Shown piece by piece: positions 19,410-28,895 of a DNA stretch of 64,000 nt. A program made the position numbers and the translations under genes. The DNA comes from Streptomyces sp. NBC_01232 (lineage in GTDB: Bacteria > Actinomycetota > Actinomycetes > Streptomycetales > Streptomycetaceae). The stretch spans positions 7,493,001 through 7,557,000 of the forward strand of contig NZ_CP108518.1 in assembly GCF_035989885.1 (NCBI RefSeq), in the 5' to 3' direction. Within the stretch, counting starts at the first letter, position 1, and each line of letters begins with the position of its first letter. The notes beneath the pieces were generated by a model that saw nothing but the letters and a program-made list of their open reading frames with translations, did no database searches and had not been told where the DNA came from.

Positions 19410-21260
19410 ATGAACGACTATCCCCTGATCGAAGACCACGGTCTGATCGGTGATCTGCAGACCGCGGCGCTCGTGACGACCGATGCGACGATCGACTGGT
19501 TCTGCTGTCCGCGGTTCGATTCACCGAGCGTGTTCGGCTCTCTCCTCGACCGGCGCAAGGGCGGCCACTCCACCGTGCGGCCGGCTGCGGAGACGTACAC
19601 GACCAAACAGCTCTATCATCCCGACACCGCCGTCCTGGTGACGCGCTTCATGACCGAGGCCGGGGCGGGGGAGGTCGTCGACTTCATGCCGGTGACCGGA
19701 ACGATCGCGACCGGCCGGCACCGTCTCGTCCGCATGATGCGTTGTGTCCGCGGAAGCATGGTGTTCGAAGGGGAGATCGCGCCGCGCTTCGACTACGGCC
19801 GTCAGCCGCACGAGCTGCACCTCTCCGAGCACGGGGCCCTGTTCACCTCGAAGGACATGGACCTGGCCGTCCACCTCGTCCGGGAGCCGCAGGACGAGCG
19901 GCTGCTGAGCGTCCTCTCGGTCGACGAGAACGACCTGCGATTCTCACTGAGCCTGCGGGCGGGGCAGCAGCGCGGCCTGGTCATGGAGTCGTCTCCCGGA
20001 GGGCCTCCGCACGAGGTCCGCGGGGAGGAGTTCGAGCGGCTCTTCCACGAGACCGTCGGCTTCTGGCGTTCCTGGCTGGGTCAGTCCACCTACTCGGGCC
20101 GTTGGCGCGAGGCGGTGGAGCGTTCGGCGGTGACGCTGAAGCTCATGACCTACGCGCCGACCGGTGCTCTCGTCGCCGCCCCGACGACGGGTCTGCCCGA
20201 GCAGCTGGGTGGCGAACGCAACTGGGACTACCGGTTCACCTGGATCCGCGATGCGTCGTTCTCGGTGTACGCCCTGCTGGGCCTGGGCTTCAAGGAAGAG
20301 GCGGCCGCGTTCATCAGCTGGCTGCACGACCGGGTGAAGCAGGAGGCCGGCCAGGGGAACGGCTCCGGACCGCTGAACGTCATGTACCGCGTCGACGGCT
20401 CCTCCGACCTGGTCGAAGAAACCCTGGAACACTGGGAGGGGTACTGCGGCTCCGCCCCGGTCCGCATCGGCAACGGGGCGGCGAGCCAGCTGCAACTGGA
20501 CATCTACGGTGAGGCGCTCGACAGCATCTACTTCGCGCACAGGCACGCCATGCACCTCGACAACGGGGGCTGGAAGGCCCTGCACACACTGCTCGACTGG
20601 CTCGTCGACCACTGGGACCAGCCCGGGGAAGGGTTGTGGGAGACCCGAGGCGGCCGAAAAGACTTCACCTACGGCCGTGTGATGTCCTGGGTGGCCTTCG
20701 ACCGCGCCGTGCGGATCGCCGCCGACGACGGCCGTCCGGCGGCCCATGGCCGCTGGGGGGACGCGAGGGACGAGATCTACACGCAGGTCCTCAGCAAGGG
20801 ATGGGATCCGGACAAGCAGGCGTTCGTGCAACATTACGGCGACGACGTGCTCGACTCGTCGCTGCTGCGCATGCCGACGGTCGGCTTCATCACTCCGGGC
20901 GATCCGATGTGGAAGTCCACCCTGGACGCGATGGAGCGTGAACTCGTCAGCGACAGCCTGGTCTACCGCTACAACCCCGAGGCGTCACCCGACGGGCTAC
21001 GCGGCTCCGAGGGAACGTTCTCCCTGTGCACGTTCATGTACGTCGACGCACTGGCCCGGACAGGCCGCACCGACATGGCCAGGCTGGTGCTGGAGAAGAT
21101 GCTCACCTACGCCAACCACCTGGGCCTGTACTCCGAGGAGATCGACCTGACGGGACGGCAGCTGGGCAATTTTCCTCAGGCGTTCACGCACCTGGCCCTG
21201 ATCGACGCGGCGATCACCCTGGACGCGATACTCCAGGGCGCGCAGAGGGACAGGCGGTAG
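19410..21260 (+). CDS. Glycoside hydrolase family 15 (trehalase/glucoamylase-like)
   Basis: 616-aa cytoplasmic enzyme (no signal peptide) starting with the characteristic PLIEDHGLIGDLQTAALV, TIDWFCCPRFDSPSVF N-terminal domain of mycobacterial-type trehalases. The (alpha/alpha)6 barrel follows, with GERNWDYRFTWIRDASFSVY, catalytic-acid region EETLEHWEGYCG, and the second catalytic Glu region in GSEGTFSLCTFMYVDAL. Trehalase is the likely activity for this subgroup, which would fit osmotic-stress carbohydrate turnover; glucoamylase-type activity is possible. The ATG at 19410 is preceded by GGAAGGGG with six-base spacing. No trehalose synthesis genes are nearby. Confidence 0.9.
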   Translation: MNDYPLIEDHGLIGDLQTAALVTTDATIDWFCCPRFDSPSVFGSLLDRRKGGHSTVRPAAETYTTKQLYHPDTAVLVTRFMTEAGAGEVVDFMPVTGTIATGRHRLVRMMRCVRGSMVFEGEIAPRFDYGRQPHELHLSEHGALFTSKDMDLAVHLVREPQDERLLSVLSVDENDLRFSLSLRAGQQRGLVMESSPGGPPHEVRGEEFERLFHETVGFWRSWLGQSTYSGRWREAVERSAVTLKLMTYAPTGALVAAPTTGLPEQLGGERNWDYRFTWIRDASFSVYALLGLGFKEEAAAFISWLHDRVKQEAGQGNGSGPLNVMYRVDGSSDLVEETLEHWEGYCGSAPVRIGNGAASQLQLDIYGEALDSIYFAHRHAMHLDNGGWKALHTLLDWLVDHWDQPGEGLWETRGGRKDFTYGRVMSWVAFDRAVRIAADDGRPAAHGRWGDARDEIYTQVLSKGWDPDKQAFVQHYGDDVLDSSLLRMPTVGFITPGDPMWKSTLDAMERELVSDSLVYRYNPEASPDGLRGSEGTFSLCTFMYVDALARTGRTDMARLVLEKMLTYANHLGLYSEEIDLTGRQLGNFPQAFTHLALIDAAITLDAILQGAQRDRR

Positions 21261-21398
21261 AGGGTGCCGCAATAGGCCCCGTTGCCGGTCAGGCAGGGTA
21301 AGGCGACTGTGCGGCTCGCCGACAACCGTATGCCGGCCATCCAGCGGCAGCGGCCATCGCCGACACCAACCCTCCAAGGCCATCCGCAGGACGGGGCC

Positions 21399-23174
21399 TC
21401 ACTGTCCGGCGGCCGTCGGTGCGGGACCGAGGAGGACGACGGTGTCACCCTCCTGCGGGGTGGCCGGCTTCCTCTCCGTCACGGGGTCCAGCCGGTGGTC
21501 GGCGCGCACCACGAAGAGGGTGTCGTGTTCTCGCGGGAGCGGGGCGGTGGCCGGCTGCACGATGAACCGGGCCCCCCGCTCGTAGCGTTCCGCCAGGGTG
21601 TGCCGGACCAGCGAGCGGCCGAAGAGGATGTCGCCGCCGGTGTACGGAGCCACCACGCCGTGGCTGTCGTGCGGTGGCCCGACCCGGTAGACCAGCCCTT
21701 CGACAGTGTCCTGCATCACGATCGACGCGAGCGCGTTGAAGTCGTCGTCGTCAGTGGCCAGGAAGACGGCTGTCACCCCCTCCACCCGCGCCCCAGGATT
21801 GATGGCTGTGGCCAGCAGCTCGCCCTTGGCCAGGTCCATGCCCGCCCCCTTGATCCGTTCCCGTTCCTCGTCGAGTCCCGCCCACATCAGCACGTCGAGG
21901 CCGGCGGACCGCAGAGCCCTTCCCAGGTCGACGACCCACGGTTCGCCGCCCACCAGGAGCACACGCCTGCCCTCCTCCGTGACGACGCCCAGCCGTCGGG
22001 CCATCGGCGCCGCCGTCAGCGCGTACAGCACAACGGTGCCCACGATCACCAGGAAGGTGACCGGAAGGATCTTCGCTGCCCCGGGCACCCCGCGCTCGAC
22101 GAGTCCGGAGGAGAACGCCGACGCCGTCGCCGCCGCGACGATGCCGCGTGGGTCCATCCACCCGACGAAGGCGCGCTCCCCCTTTGAGAGATCCGTGTGC
22201 GCTGCGGCACCCAGGGCCACGAGCGGGCGGACCACGAGGACCAGGATCGCGATAAGGCCGAGCGCGGGAAGGAGTACCGGCACGACGGACGCGGGGGTGA
22301 CGGTGGACGAGATGGAGATGAACAGCAGTCCGATGATCAGCTGGACCAGGGTCTCGAAGAAGGGCCGGCGCGAGGGCATGTCGAAGCCGCGGATGTTGGC
22401 CGCGGCGAGTCCCGCCAGGATCGCGGCGATGAGCCCCGTGTCGTCCCGCAAGACGTCACAGCCCGCGGATACGCCGATCACGACGGCGAGTTGAGCCAGC
22501 GTGCCCAGGGTCTCGCCGAGTCGCAGGGTGCGCAGAGCGAACCAGAGCAGCGCGGTGGCCACCGCCCCACCGACCAGCCCGAAGGCGAGGCTGATGGCGA
22601 ACTGGCCCAGCTGGTAGCCACGGCCGATGTCGATCCGGTGCGTCGAGGCGACCGCGTGGAAGGTGAGGGCGCCGAGGATGGCGCCGATCGGGTCGGTCAG
22701 CGTCCCTTCCCAGATCAGAATGCGCCGCACCTTGTCGCTCGGCCGCACGAAGTCGAGGATCGGCCCCACGACCGTGGGCCCCGAGACGACGAGGATCATG
22801 CCGAGCATTGCGGCAACCCGCAGAGGCATGCCGAACATCGCGGGTGCCACGGTCCCGGTGACGAAAAAGGTGAGCAGCACGCCGTACAGGAGCAGTCTGC
22901 CCACGATCCCCCGTGTGTGGTGGGCGAGCTTGCGCAGGTCGAGTCCCAGACCGGCGTCGTAGAGGATCACCGCGACCGACAGTGAGACCAGGTTCGAGAA
23001 GTCCGGCCCCAGGAGCCTGTCCGGGCGGACGACGTCAGTCACGGCGCCGGCGGCGAAACCGACGGGAAGCAGGATGATCAGCGCCGGGACGCGCAGCTTG
23101 CTGGCCAGGATCTGCGAGCCGGTGGCGAGCACCACCGTCAGCGCGAGTCCGAGAAGGATCTCGTCGTCGGTCAC
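21399..23174 (-). CDS. Na+/H+ (CPA1) antiporter with C-terminal TrkA-N-like domain
   Basis: 591-aa membrane antiporter with about 12 transmembrane segments. SGPTVVGPILDFV and the transport-site Asp in WEGTLTDPIGAI lie in the central repeat, with GLIAAILAGLAAANIRGFDM later. After residue ~395 comes a cytoplasmic Rossmann-like domain (RRVLLVGGEPWVVDLGRAL then AVFLATDDDDFNALASIV) resembling TrkA-N/KTN, and then a beta-rich TrkA-C-like tail. This gives a nucleotide-regulated cation/proton antiporter. The GTG at 23174 has AAGGGA eight bases upstream; 26 further upstream residues are unconserved. Its 3' end converges on the GH15 gene. Confidence 0.88.
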   Translation of the reverse strand: MTDDEILLGLALTVVLATGSQILASKLRVPALIILLPVGFAAGAVTDVVRPDRLLGPDFSNLVSLSVAVILYDAGLGLDLRKLAHHTRGIVGRLLLYGVLLTFFVTGTVAPAMFGMPLRVAAMLGMILVVSGPTVVGPILDFVRPSDKVRRILIWEGTLTDPIGAILGALTFHAVASTHRIDIGRGYQLGQFAISLAFGLVGGAVATALLWFALRTLRLGETLGTLAQLAVVIGVSAGCDVLRDDTGLIAAILAGLAAANIRGFDMPSRRPFFETLVQLIIGLLFISISSTVTPASVVPVLLPALGLIAILVLVVRPLVALGAAAHTDLSKGERAFVGWMDPRGIVAAATASAFSSGLVERGVPGAAKILPVTFLVIVGTVVLYALTAAPMARRLGVVTEEGRRVLLVGGEPWVVDLGRALRSAGLDVLMWAGLDEERERIKGAGMDLAKGELLATAINPGARVEGVTAVFLATDDDDFNALASIVMQDTVEGLVYRVGPPHDSHGVVAPYTGGDILFGRSLVRHTLAERYERGARFIVQPATAPLPREHDTLFVVRADHRLDPVTERKPATPQEGDTVVLLGPAPTAAGQ

Positions 23175-23309
23175 AGGCGGTTCCCTTTCCTGATCCGGAC
23201 GGAAGGGCTTCCGGTGTAGGTCCGGCCGGAGATCACTTGCTGCATGCTGCACCGTTCCTGTGGCCGCCGCTGCGTCAGCGGCGCGGATGTCTTGCCGAGC
23301 GCCGGGGCC

Positions 23310-24161
23310 TCAACTGTGGGGTACGACCGCCACGGGGCAGGAGGCGTGGTGAATGAGGGCGTGAGCGACCGAACCGATGTGGGAGCCCCTGGCCGCTCTG
23401 CGCCGACCGACGACCACCAGACGCGCGTCGGATACGGCTTCGACGAGCTGCTCGGCTGCCCGCCCCGGCGTGGATACCTCGGACACTTCCACCGCCGGAA
23501 ACGTGTCACGGAATGGGCGTACGGCGTCTGAGAGCGCCGACGCCATGTCGGCGTCCTCGGCCGCCTTGTGGCGTTGAGCGAACGGGGCATGCCACGTGTG
23601 CACGATTTCCAACATCACCCCATGCCGCCGGGCGAAGTCGAAGGCGAACTCCATGAGCTCGTCCCTCACTTCGGTCACATCGAGCCCAAGGACCACTTTT
23701 CGGCGGTCCCTGCCTTCGGTGGCACCAGCCCCGCTCTCCTCATTTTCAGGGCGTACGAGGACCACCGGACGCTTCGAGTCCGCGACGACTTCCTGGCCCA
23801 CGGAACCCACAATGAAACCGCGGACACTACCAAGACCATGTGAACCCACAACCAGCAGATCCGCTTCCGCCGCGGCAGCCAACAGCACGCTGTTGGGGGC
23901 GTCCTCGATTTCATCGGTGGTCACCGCGAGGTCTGGCTTCCGGTCCCGGACACGCTCCTCGGCGGAGGCGAGTACGCCCACCGCATCACCGGCGCGATCC
24001 TCGTGTGACACCCTCATAGCCCCCAACTGGTGCTGCGCCCACCGAGTGGCGTAGACCAGTCGCAGGCCGGTGCCACGCAGCTCCGCCTCATCGGCGGCCC
24101 AGTCCAAGGCCGCCACACTGCCCTCGGAGCCGTCCACTCCCACAGTGACAGGTCGTGACAT
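23310..24161 (-). CDS. Universal stress protein, tandem USP domains
   Basis: 283-aa protein of two UspA domains. Domain 1 (residues 1-145) begins VTVGVDGSEGSVAALDWAAD and ends with the ATP-binding pattern GSHGLGSVRGFIVGSVGQEV. Domain 2 begins RKVVLGLDVTEVRDELM and ends GRRRAARGSHIGSVAHALIH, ASCPVAVVPHS. Such ATP-binding USPs are hallmarks of actinobacterial dormancy and hypoxia regulons. The ATG at 24161 has GAGGAG about eight bases upstream. It lies 135 bp upstream of the antiporter gene on the same strand, so co-transcription is possible. Confidence 0.93.
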   Translation of the reverse strand: MSRPVTVGVDGSEGSVAALDWAADEAELRGTGLRLVYATRWAQHQLGAMRVSHEDRAGDAVGVLASAEERVRDRKPDLAVTTDEIEDAPNSVLLAAAAEADLLVVGSHGLGSVRGFIVGSVGQEVVADSKRPVVLVRPENEESGAGATEGRDRRKVVLGLDVTEVRDELMEFAFDFARRHGVMLEIVHTWHAPFAQRHKAAEDADMASALSDAVRPFRDTFPAVEVSEVSTPGRAAEQLVEAVSDARLVVVGRRRAARGSHIGSVAHALIHHASCPVAVVPHS

Positions 24162-24323
24162 GCCGCTCTCCTCGCTTCGGGGCTGTCGTCAACGGGCGAT
24201 CACCTGGGCCGCGCAGGGGCACCCATGCCCGAGACACCTGGTCACGAAGCTACCGAGCCGCCGAAGCACCGCAGTGCACCGCGTTCACTGGCGCTACCGA
24301 AGTACCCCATCCGGCCCATGGCG

Positions 24324-24561
24324 CCTGGCACATCGCCGAGAGGTTCGGACACCACCAGGCGGGTCTCGTCTGACACCTCTTGGAGGAAGGTCATTTCGGG
24401 GTGCAGCTTGCGCAGCGAGTCCACGCGGCTGCTGTGGAAGAGCGATCGTGAGGCGCCCTGGCTGGAGTAGCGGAAGGCCCACACGCTCGTCCCGTCACTG
24501 ACGGCGACCGTCATCTGCACCGGGTTCTCCACGCCGTGCTCGCGGCCGACGCGTTCCACAA
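24324..24561 (-). pseudogene. Fragment of a class II glutamine amidotransferase
   Basis: About 240 bp roughly 90% identical to part of the intact amidotransferase gene at 48843-49679 (matching about 48930-49170). It encodes EHGVENPVQMTVAVSDGTSV, WAFRYSSQGASRSLFHSSRV and SLRKLHPEMTFLQEVSDETR. The catalytic N-terminal Cys region and the last ~20 residues are absent. It is therefore a non-functional internal fragment left by a partial duplication or deletion. Confidence 0.85.
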
Positions 24562-24951
24562 GCGGCCGCCAGACATGGACCAGTTCGTAGTGCCCTGATC
24601 ACGCACGGTGGGAAGCGCCCCGTGATCCGCAACGACGTCTACCTCCCGGGGCGGTCAGCCGGCCGATCCGCAGTGGGTGGAATGGCGGGGCGGTCGGGCA
24701 CTAGGAGGGACGCGCCTTCAGGATCGTTGATGTGCCAGGCGGGAGCCGGAGGCCAGGAGCCGCATTTCAGGGCCATGAAAGAGACAACGAATGCGGTGCT
24801 GGGTGCGGACGCGCAGCATGGAGGCATGGTGGTACTCCCGCGGCCGGAGAGGCGTGCGAGGGGCCCCGCGTCCGGCGTCGGAGCGGGATCCCCGTCGAGC
24901 GGCTCCCGTTCGGGTGCCGGCCAGGAGAACTCCGGGATCCGTCGGCGCCCG
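24562..24951. other. Region upstream of the HET-C-like gene, no gene supported
   Basis: About 390 bp between the amidotransferase fragment and the next gene. The frame of the downstream gene stays open back to about 24622, but the encoded residues (Arg/Ser/Gly-rich) precede the signal peptide and look non-coding. It should contain the promoter of the downstream gene. Confidence 0.4.
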
Positions 24952-25914
24952 ATGCCGCCCGGCCTGCGCCGAACGTCCTGTACGGCTCTCGCGGCCCTCC
25001 TGACGGCCGTTCTGGCCATCGTGCCGATCGGCCCCGCCCACGCCTTCACCGGTGACAATCACGAGGACATCACCCGGGTCGCACTGCCCTGGGAGCCTGT
25101 CACACTGACCGAGATGGCCGATGCCCGTGCCGGGGCGATCAACGCCAACGACCACCCCCCGTACTTCGATGTCGGCCCCCTGCACTGCGACAACGCCGAC
25201 CATCTTGCGCCCCGCTACGCCTCCGACTACCCCCGCACGCGGGACGAGGCCACCACCGAGCTCCTCGCGTGTATCCGTACCTCCGTCACCCGCTTCCGCG
25301 ACGCGGTCGAGGCTGCCGACGGCCTCGTCGACGCCGACGGCAAGGTGCGGGCCGACCAGAGCGACCTGTCCTCGCACTGCACGTGGGACGGGAAGCCCGG
25401 GCGGGCCAAGTGCGCCGTCCTCGAACAGCTCGGCCGCGGATGGCACCAGATCGAGGACTTCTATGCGCACTCCAACTGGAGCGACCGGCCCGCGCCCGGC
25501 CCGTTCGGCCTCGACAACCCGCCCGGCCTGGAACGTACGGACGTTGCACCGTTCCTCGACATCCGCCGCTACAGCGGCATGAAGGACGCCGACTGGACCC
25601 GGGACGCGCGTGAGCGTGTCCCTGCGGACCTCGCCACCGGCTGCTACACCGACATTGATTCCACCGGGGTCAAGCCCGCCGACTGTGACGGGCGCGTCAC
25701 CCACAACCGTGCCCTGAACAAGGACACCGCCGCATCGCCCCGCTCCAAGACGGGTGACAACTTCCACCATGCGACGGCCGGCGCCACCGCCGAGATCACG
25801 CGCCAGTGGAACGACTTCAAGGCCGAGCTGCTCGCGAAGTACCCGGATCACCGGCGCGGCGCACAGATGGTCTGCGCCCTCGTCCACGACGAGCCGGCCG
25901 GAGCCTGCCCCTGA
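24952..25914 (+). CDS. Secreted HET-C-like protein (long copy)
   Basis: 320-aa exported protein. It has a signal peptide (RRTSCTALAALLTAVLAIVP, cleavage near AHA-FTGDN) and a body with NHEDITRVALP. The motif GRGWHQIEDFYAHSNWSDR is typical of HET-C/zinc-phospholipase-C-like all-helical folds, where such His/Asp/Trp residues bind metals. FHHATAGATAEITRQWNDF lies near the C-terminus. Activity is unknown; phospholipase-like or structural roles are possible. I prefer the ATG at 24952 because it gives a clean signal peptide, but no good ribosome site precedes it. From 25427 onward the gene is about 99% identical to the gene at 47195-47914, while the N-terminal halves are unrelated. Confidence 0.72.
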   Translation: MPPGLRRTSCTALAALLTAVLAIVPIGPAHAFTGDNHEDITRVALPWEPVTLTEMADARAGAINANDHPPYFDVGPLHCDNADHLAPRYASDYPRTRDEATTELLACIRTSVTRFRDAVEAADGLVDADGKVRADQSDLSSHCTWDGKPGRAKCAVLEQLGRGWHQIEDFYAHSNWSDRPAPGPFGLDNPPGLERTDVAPFLDIRRYSGMKDADWTRDARERVPADLATGCYTDIDSTGVKPADCDGRVTHNRALNKDTAASPRSKTGDNFHHATAGATAEITRQWNDFKAELLAKYPDHRRGAQMVCALVHDEPAGACP

Positions 25915-25936
25915 CGGGGGAGGGAACGGTCGGACG
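25427..25936 (+). repeat. 510-bp duplicated block, copy 1
   Basis: Near-identical to 47427-47936, exactly 22,000 bp away. I counted six mismatches by eye (at 25440, 25462, 25465, about 25837 and two near 25887-25890). It covers the C-terminal 163 codons of the HET-C-like gene plus 22 bp after the stop. Identity ends abruptly at both edges. Confidence 0.93.
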
Positions 25937-26103
25937 CCGTTGTGGCAGCGGGCCCAGGCTCGGGCTCCCGCAGTTGCATCGCGGCAGGTGCAGGCGGGTG
26001 GTAGCAGAGGCTCACGGCCCTTTCGGCCTGAGCAAGTCGGGCTCTCTGGAACCTGGCCATGCATGGACTCGGCGGCGACCGGCGGGTCCACGGTACGGCC
26101 CGC

Positions 26104-28464
26104 TCACTGGCGGGCCATGTGCATGCGCATCTCGCTCTCGGCGTCGACGATGAGGTCGCCGGACAGGTCGACGGTGACGCTGTGGAGGGTGCCGGTGAAG
26201 CGGAACGGTGCCCGGTAGTCGGGGGTGACGGCCGATCCCGGGTTGGTGCCGCAGGTCATGCCGCCGGGATTGAACGTGACCGGGGTGGTGACCGGCATGT
26301 CGCTCTCGCCGACCAGGCGGCCGTCGATGTAGAGCTGTGCGCGGCCGGGCGCTCCCTTGCCGCGGGCGATGTCGGGGGCGCCGGTGGGCTCGAACTCGAA
26401 GCGCAGCGCGTGCCGCCCCTCGGGCACGGTTTCGGCGGAGGCGACGTGGTGCAGGGTTCGTTGGACGTAGTTGTGGGCGTAGTGGAGGTGGCCGTCCTTG
26501 ACGTAGAGGGACCAGCCGCCGGCGTTGGTGCCCTGGCTGATCAGGACGCCCTCCGCGCCACCGGGCGGGATCTCGACGTCGGCGGTGACACTGTGCGGGC
26601 GGTTGAGGACACGGGGGGCGACCGCGGCGGGCAGGGACTGGGTGCCGGGGCGCAGGGTGTAGCTGGTCCGGTTCTCGGTGATCTGCGGGCGCTCGGTCAT
26701 CAGGCGCGCAAAGGCACTGCCGTCGATCGGCATCACGTTGTACTTGCCGGCCTCCATGTACCACAGGGCGATCATCTCGATGAGTTTGCTGCGGTGCTCC
26801 TGGGCGAGGTTCCGGGTTTCGGCGATGTCCTGGTCGACGTGGTAGAGCTCCCAGTGATGGGCGTCGAGGTCGTCGAGGTCCGCCATGGTGATCGGGGCGC
26901 CGAAAGGCCGCCCGGCCTCGGCGAAGGAGGGGCCGGGCCAGGGGCAGACCGCCCGCCACCCGTCGTGGTCGATCGCCCGGTGCCCGAACATCTCGTAGTA
27001 CTGGGTGCGGTGGCGGCTCGTCGCCGCAGCGTCGTCGAAGGTGTGGGCGAAGCTGACCCCGTGCAGGGGCGACTGGGTGACACCCCGGATGGTCGCCGGC
27101 GCCTCGATGTCGAGGACGTCCAGGACGGTGGGCACCATGTCGATGATGTGCGCGAACTGACCGCGGACCTCACCGCGGGCCCGGATGCCGGCCGGCCAGT
27201 GGACGAGGAAGGGGTCGCTGACGCCGCCGCGGTAGGTCTCCCGCTTCCACCGCCGGAACGGGGTGTTGCCCGCCCACGTCCATCCCCACGGGTAGTGGTT
27301 GAACGTGGTCGGGCTGCCGATCTCGTCGATCCGCGACAAGCTCTCCTCCAGCGCCTCGGGCGCGTTGTTGAAGGCTTGCAGCTCGTTGGTGGTGCCGGTG
27401 ACGCCGCCCTCGGGACTCGCACCGTTGTCGGAGACCACCATGATCAGCGTGTTGTCGAACTCGCCGGTCTCCTTCAGGAAGTCCAGCAGCCGCCCGAGGT
27501 GGTGGTCGGTGTGGGAGAGGAACCCGGCGTAGACCTCCATCATCCGTGCGGCCAGGCGCCGCGCGTCGGGCGTGAGCGACTCCCACGCGGGCACGTCCGG
27601 ATCGTGCGGGGACAGCTGCGTGTCCGCCGGCACCACTCCGAGCTCCTTCTGCCGGGCGAAGGTGCGCTCGCGGTAGGCGTCCCAGCCGTCGTCGAACCGG
27701 CCCCGGTAGCGGTCCGCCCACTCCTTCGGCACATGGTGCGGGGCATGCGCCGCACCCGTGCACAGGTTCATGAAGAACGGCTTGTCCGGGGCGACCTGCT
27801 TGGCGTCGGCGATGAACGAGATCGCCCGCTCGACCAGGTCCTCCGTCAGGTGGTAGCCCTCCTCCGGCGTGGCCGGCGGTTCGACCTGGTGGTTGTCGTA
27901 CACCAGGTCCGGATACCACTGACTCGTGTCCCCGCCCAGGAACCCGTAGAACCGCTCGAAGCCCCGCCCCAGCGGCCACCGGTCGTACGGGCCCGCGGCC
28001 GACTCCTGCTCCGATTGCGTCAGGTGCCACTTGCCGACCATGTACGTGTTGTAGCCGTGCTGCAGCAGCATCTCCGACAGGAACCCGTTCTCGAACGGGA
28101 TCTGCCCGTCGTAGCCCGGGTAGCCGGTGGCCAGCTCCGTGATCGCCGCCATGCCGTTCGCGTGGTGGTTGCGGCCCGTGATGATGCAGGAGCGCGACGG
28201 CGAGCACAGGGAGGTGGTGTGCATGCTGCTGTACAGCAGCCCGCCCGCGGCCAGCGCGTCCAGATGCGGCGTCTCGATCGGACTTCCGTAGCAGCCGAAC
28301 TGCCCGAACCCCGTGTCGTCGAGCACGATGAACAGCACGTTCGGCGCACCCGCCACCGCCCGCACCGGCTGCGGCCACGCCGGACTCGACTCCTCGGTCG
28401 TCCGCCCGATCACCCCCGGGAACCGCTGCCCCGGCCGGTACTCACTCCACGACGACTGCGCCAT
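26104..28464 (-). CDS. Arylsulfatase (type I sulfatase) with C-terminal lectin-like domain
   Basis: 786-aa sulfatase. The N-terminal metal-binding NVLFIVLDDTGFGQFGCYGS (Asp49, Asp50) is followed by the formylglycine-type Cys87 in LCSPSRSCIITGRNH, which must be converted by a formylglycine-generating enzyme. GYNTYMVGKWHLT, the Asp-Asn ligand pair in MVVSDNGASPEGG, and a C-terminal beta-sandwich (residues ~600-786, DGHLHYAHNYVQRTLHH) follow. There is no signal peptide, as in the cytoplasmic Pseudomonas arylsulfatase AtsA type. The ATG at 28464 has GGAG four bases upstream. No formylglycine-generating enzyme gene is present in the window. The natural sulfate ester is unknown. Confidence 0.93.
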   Translation of the reverse strand: MAQSSWSEYRPGQRFPGVIGRTTEESSPAWPQPVRAVAGAPNVLFIVLDDTGFGQFGCYGSPIETPHLDALAAGGLLYSSMHTTSLCSPSRSCIITGRNHHANGMAAITELATGYPGYDGQIPFENGFLSEMLLQHGYNTYMVGKWHLTQSEQESAAGPYDRWPLGRGFERFYGFLGGDTSQWYPDLVYDNHQVEPPATPEEGYHLTEDLVERAISFIADAKQVAPDKPFFMNLCTGAAHAPHHVPKEWADRYRGRFDDGWDAYRERTFARQKELGVVPADTQLSPHDPDVPAWESLTPDARRLAARMMEVYAGFLSHTDHHLGRLLDFLKETGEFDNTLIMVVSDNGASPEGGVTGTTNELQAFNNAPEALEESLSRIDEIGSPTTFNHYPWGWTWAGNTPFRRWKRETYRGGVSDPFLVHWPAGIRARGEVRGQFAHIIDMVPTVLDVLDIEAPATIRGVTQSPLHGVSFAHTFDDAAATSRHRTQYYEMFGHRAIDHDGWRAVCPWPGPSFAEAGRPFGAPITMADLDDLDAHHWELYHVDQDIAETRNLAQEHRSKLIEMIALWYMEAGKYNVMPIDGSAFARLMTERPQITENRTSYTLRPGTQSLPAAVAPRVLNRPHSVTADVEIPPGGAEGVLISQGTNAGGWSLYVKDGHLHYAHNYVQRTLHHVASAETVPEGRHALRFEFEPTGAPDIARGKGAPGRAQLYIDGRLVGESDMPVTTPVTFNPGGMTCGTNPGSAVTPDYRAPFRFTGTLHSVTVDLSGDLIVDAESEMRMHMARQ

Positions 28465-28895
28465 CTGTCTCCGTCCCACCATCGGTGCGAGCACCGGTGC
28501 TGTGCGTGCGGCTGTGCGGCCGGCCCCGAGATCGAGCCGTGCCGCGGCACAGGATGACGGGGCAGACGACGCAGGCCGTCGGACCGGGGCAGGCCCGAAC
28601 TCCTCCACGCTAAGACGCCACCGTCACCCCGGCGACCGGGCTGCGCCGTCCGGTCCCTGCCACGGGACGGCACCCTGATCGGCTACCGCATCTACGAAGC
28701 CGGCTCTCTCACCACGGCTCTCTCACCACGGCGCTCGCGCCGAATCTGCCGCTACTCCTGCTCGGCTGGGCGCTCCTCGAAGGTCGAGCACCGGGCCCGC
28801 ATTCGGGCCCGCGCCCCTGAACCGACTCGGGGGCGGTGTGGGGGTCGGCCCCGGGTCGGTCCCCGATGTGGGGCGCGAGCACCGTCCATAGCGTC
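28465..28895. other. Divergent intergenic region with a small tandem repeat
   Basis: About 430 bp between the arylsulfatase and multicopper oxidase genes, which point away from each other, so both promoters should lie here. A 14-bp unit (GGCTCTCTCACCAC) occurs twice in tandem at 28702-28729. No coding frame is supported. Confidence 0.5.

Noticed and set aside
26059..28557. 832-codon plus-strand frame opposite the arylsulfatase
   Set aside because: Val/Gly/Arg-rich antisense shadow of a gene with all catalytic motifs on the other strand.
28702..28729. Tandem 14-bp repeat as possible CRISPR or operator array
   Set aside because: Only two adjacent units without spacers; too little to call an array.
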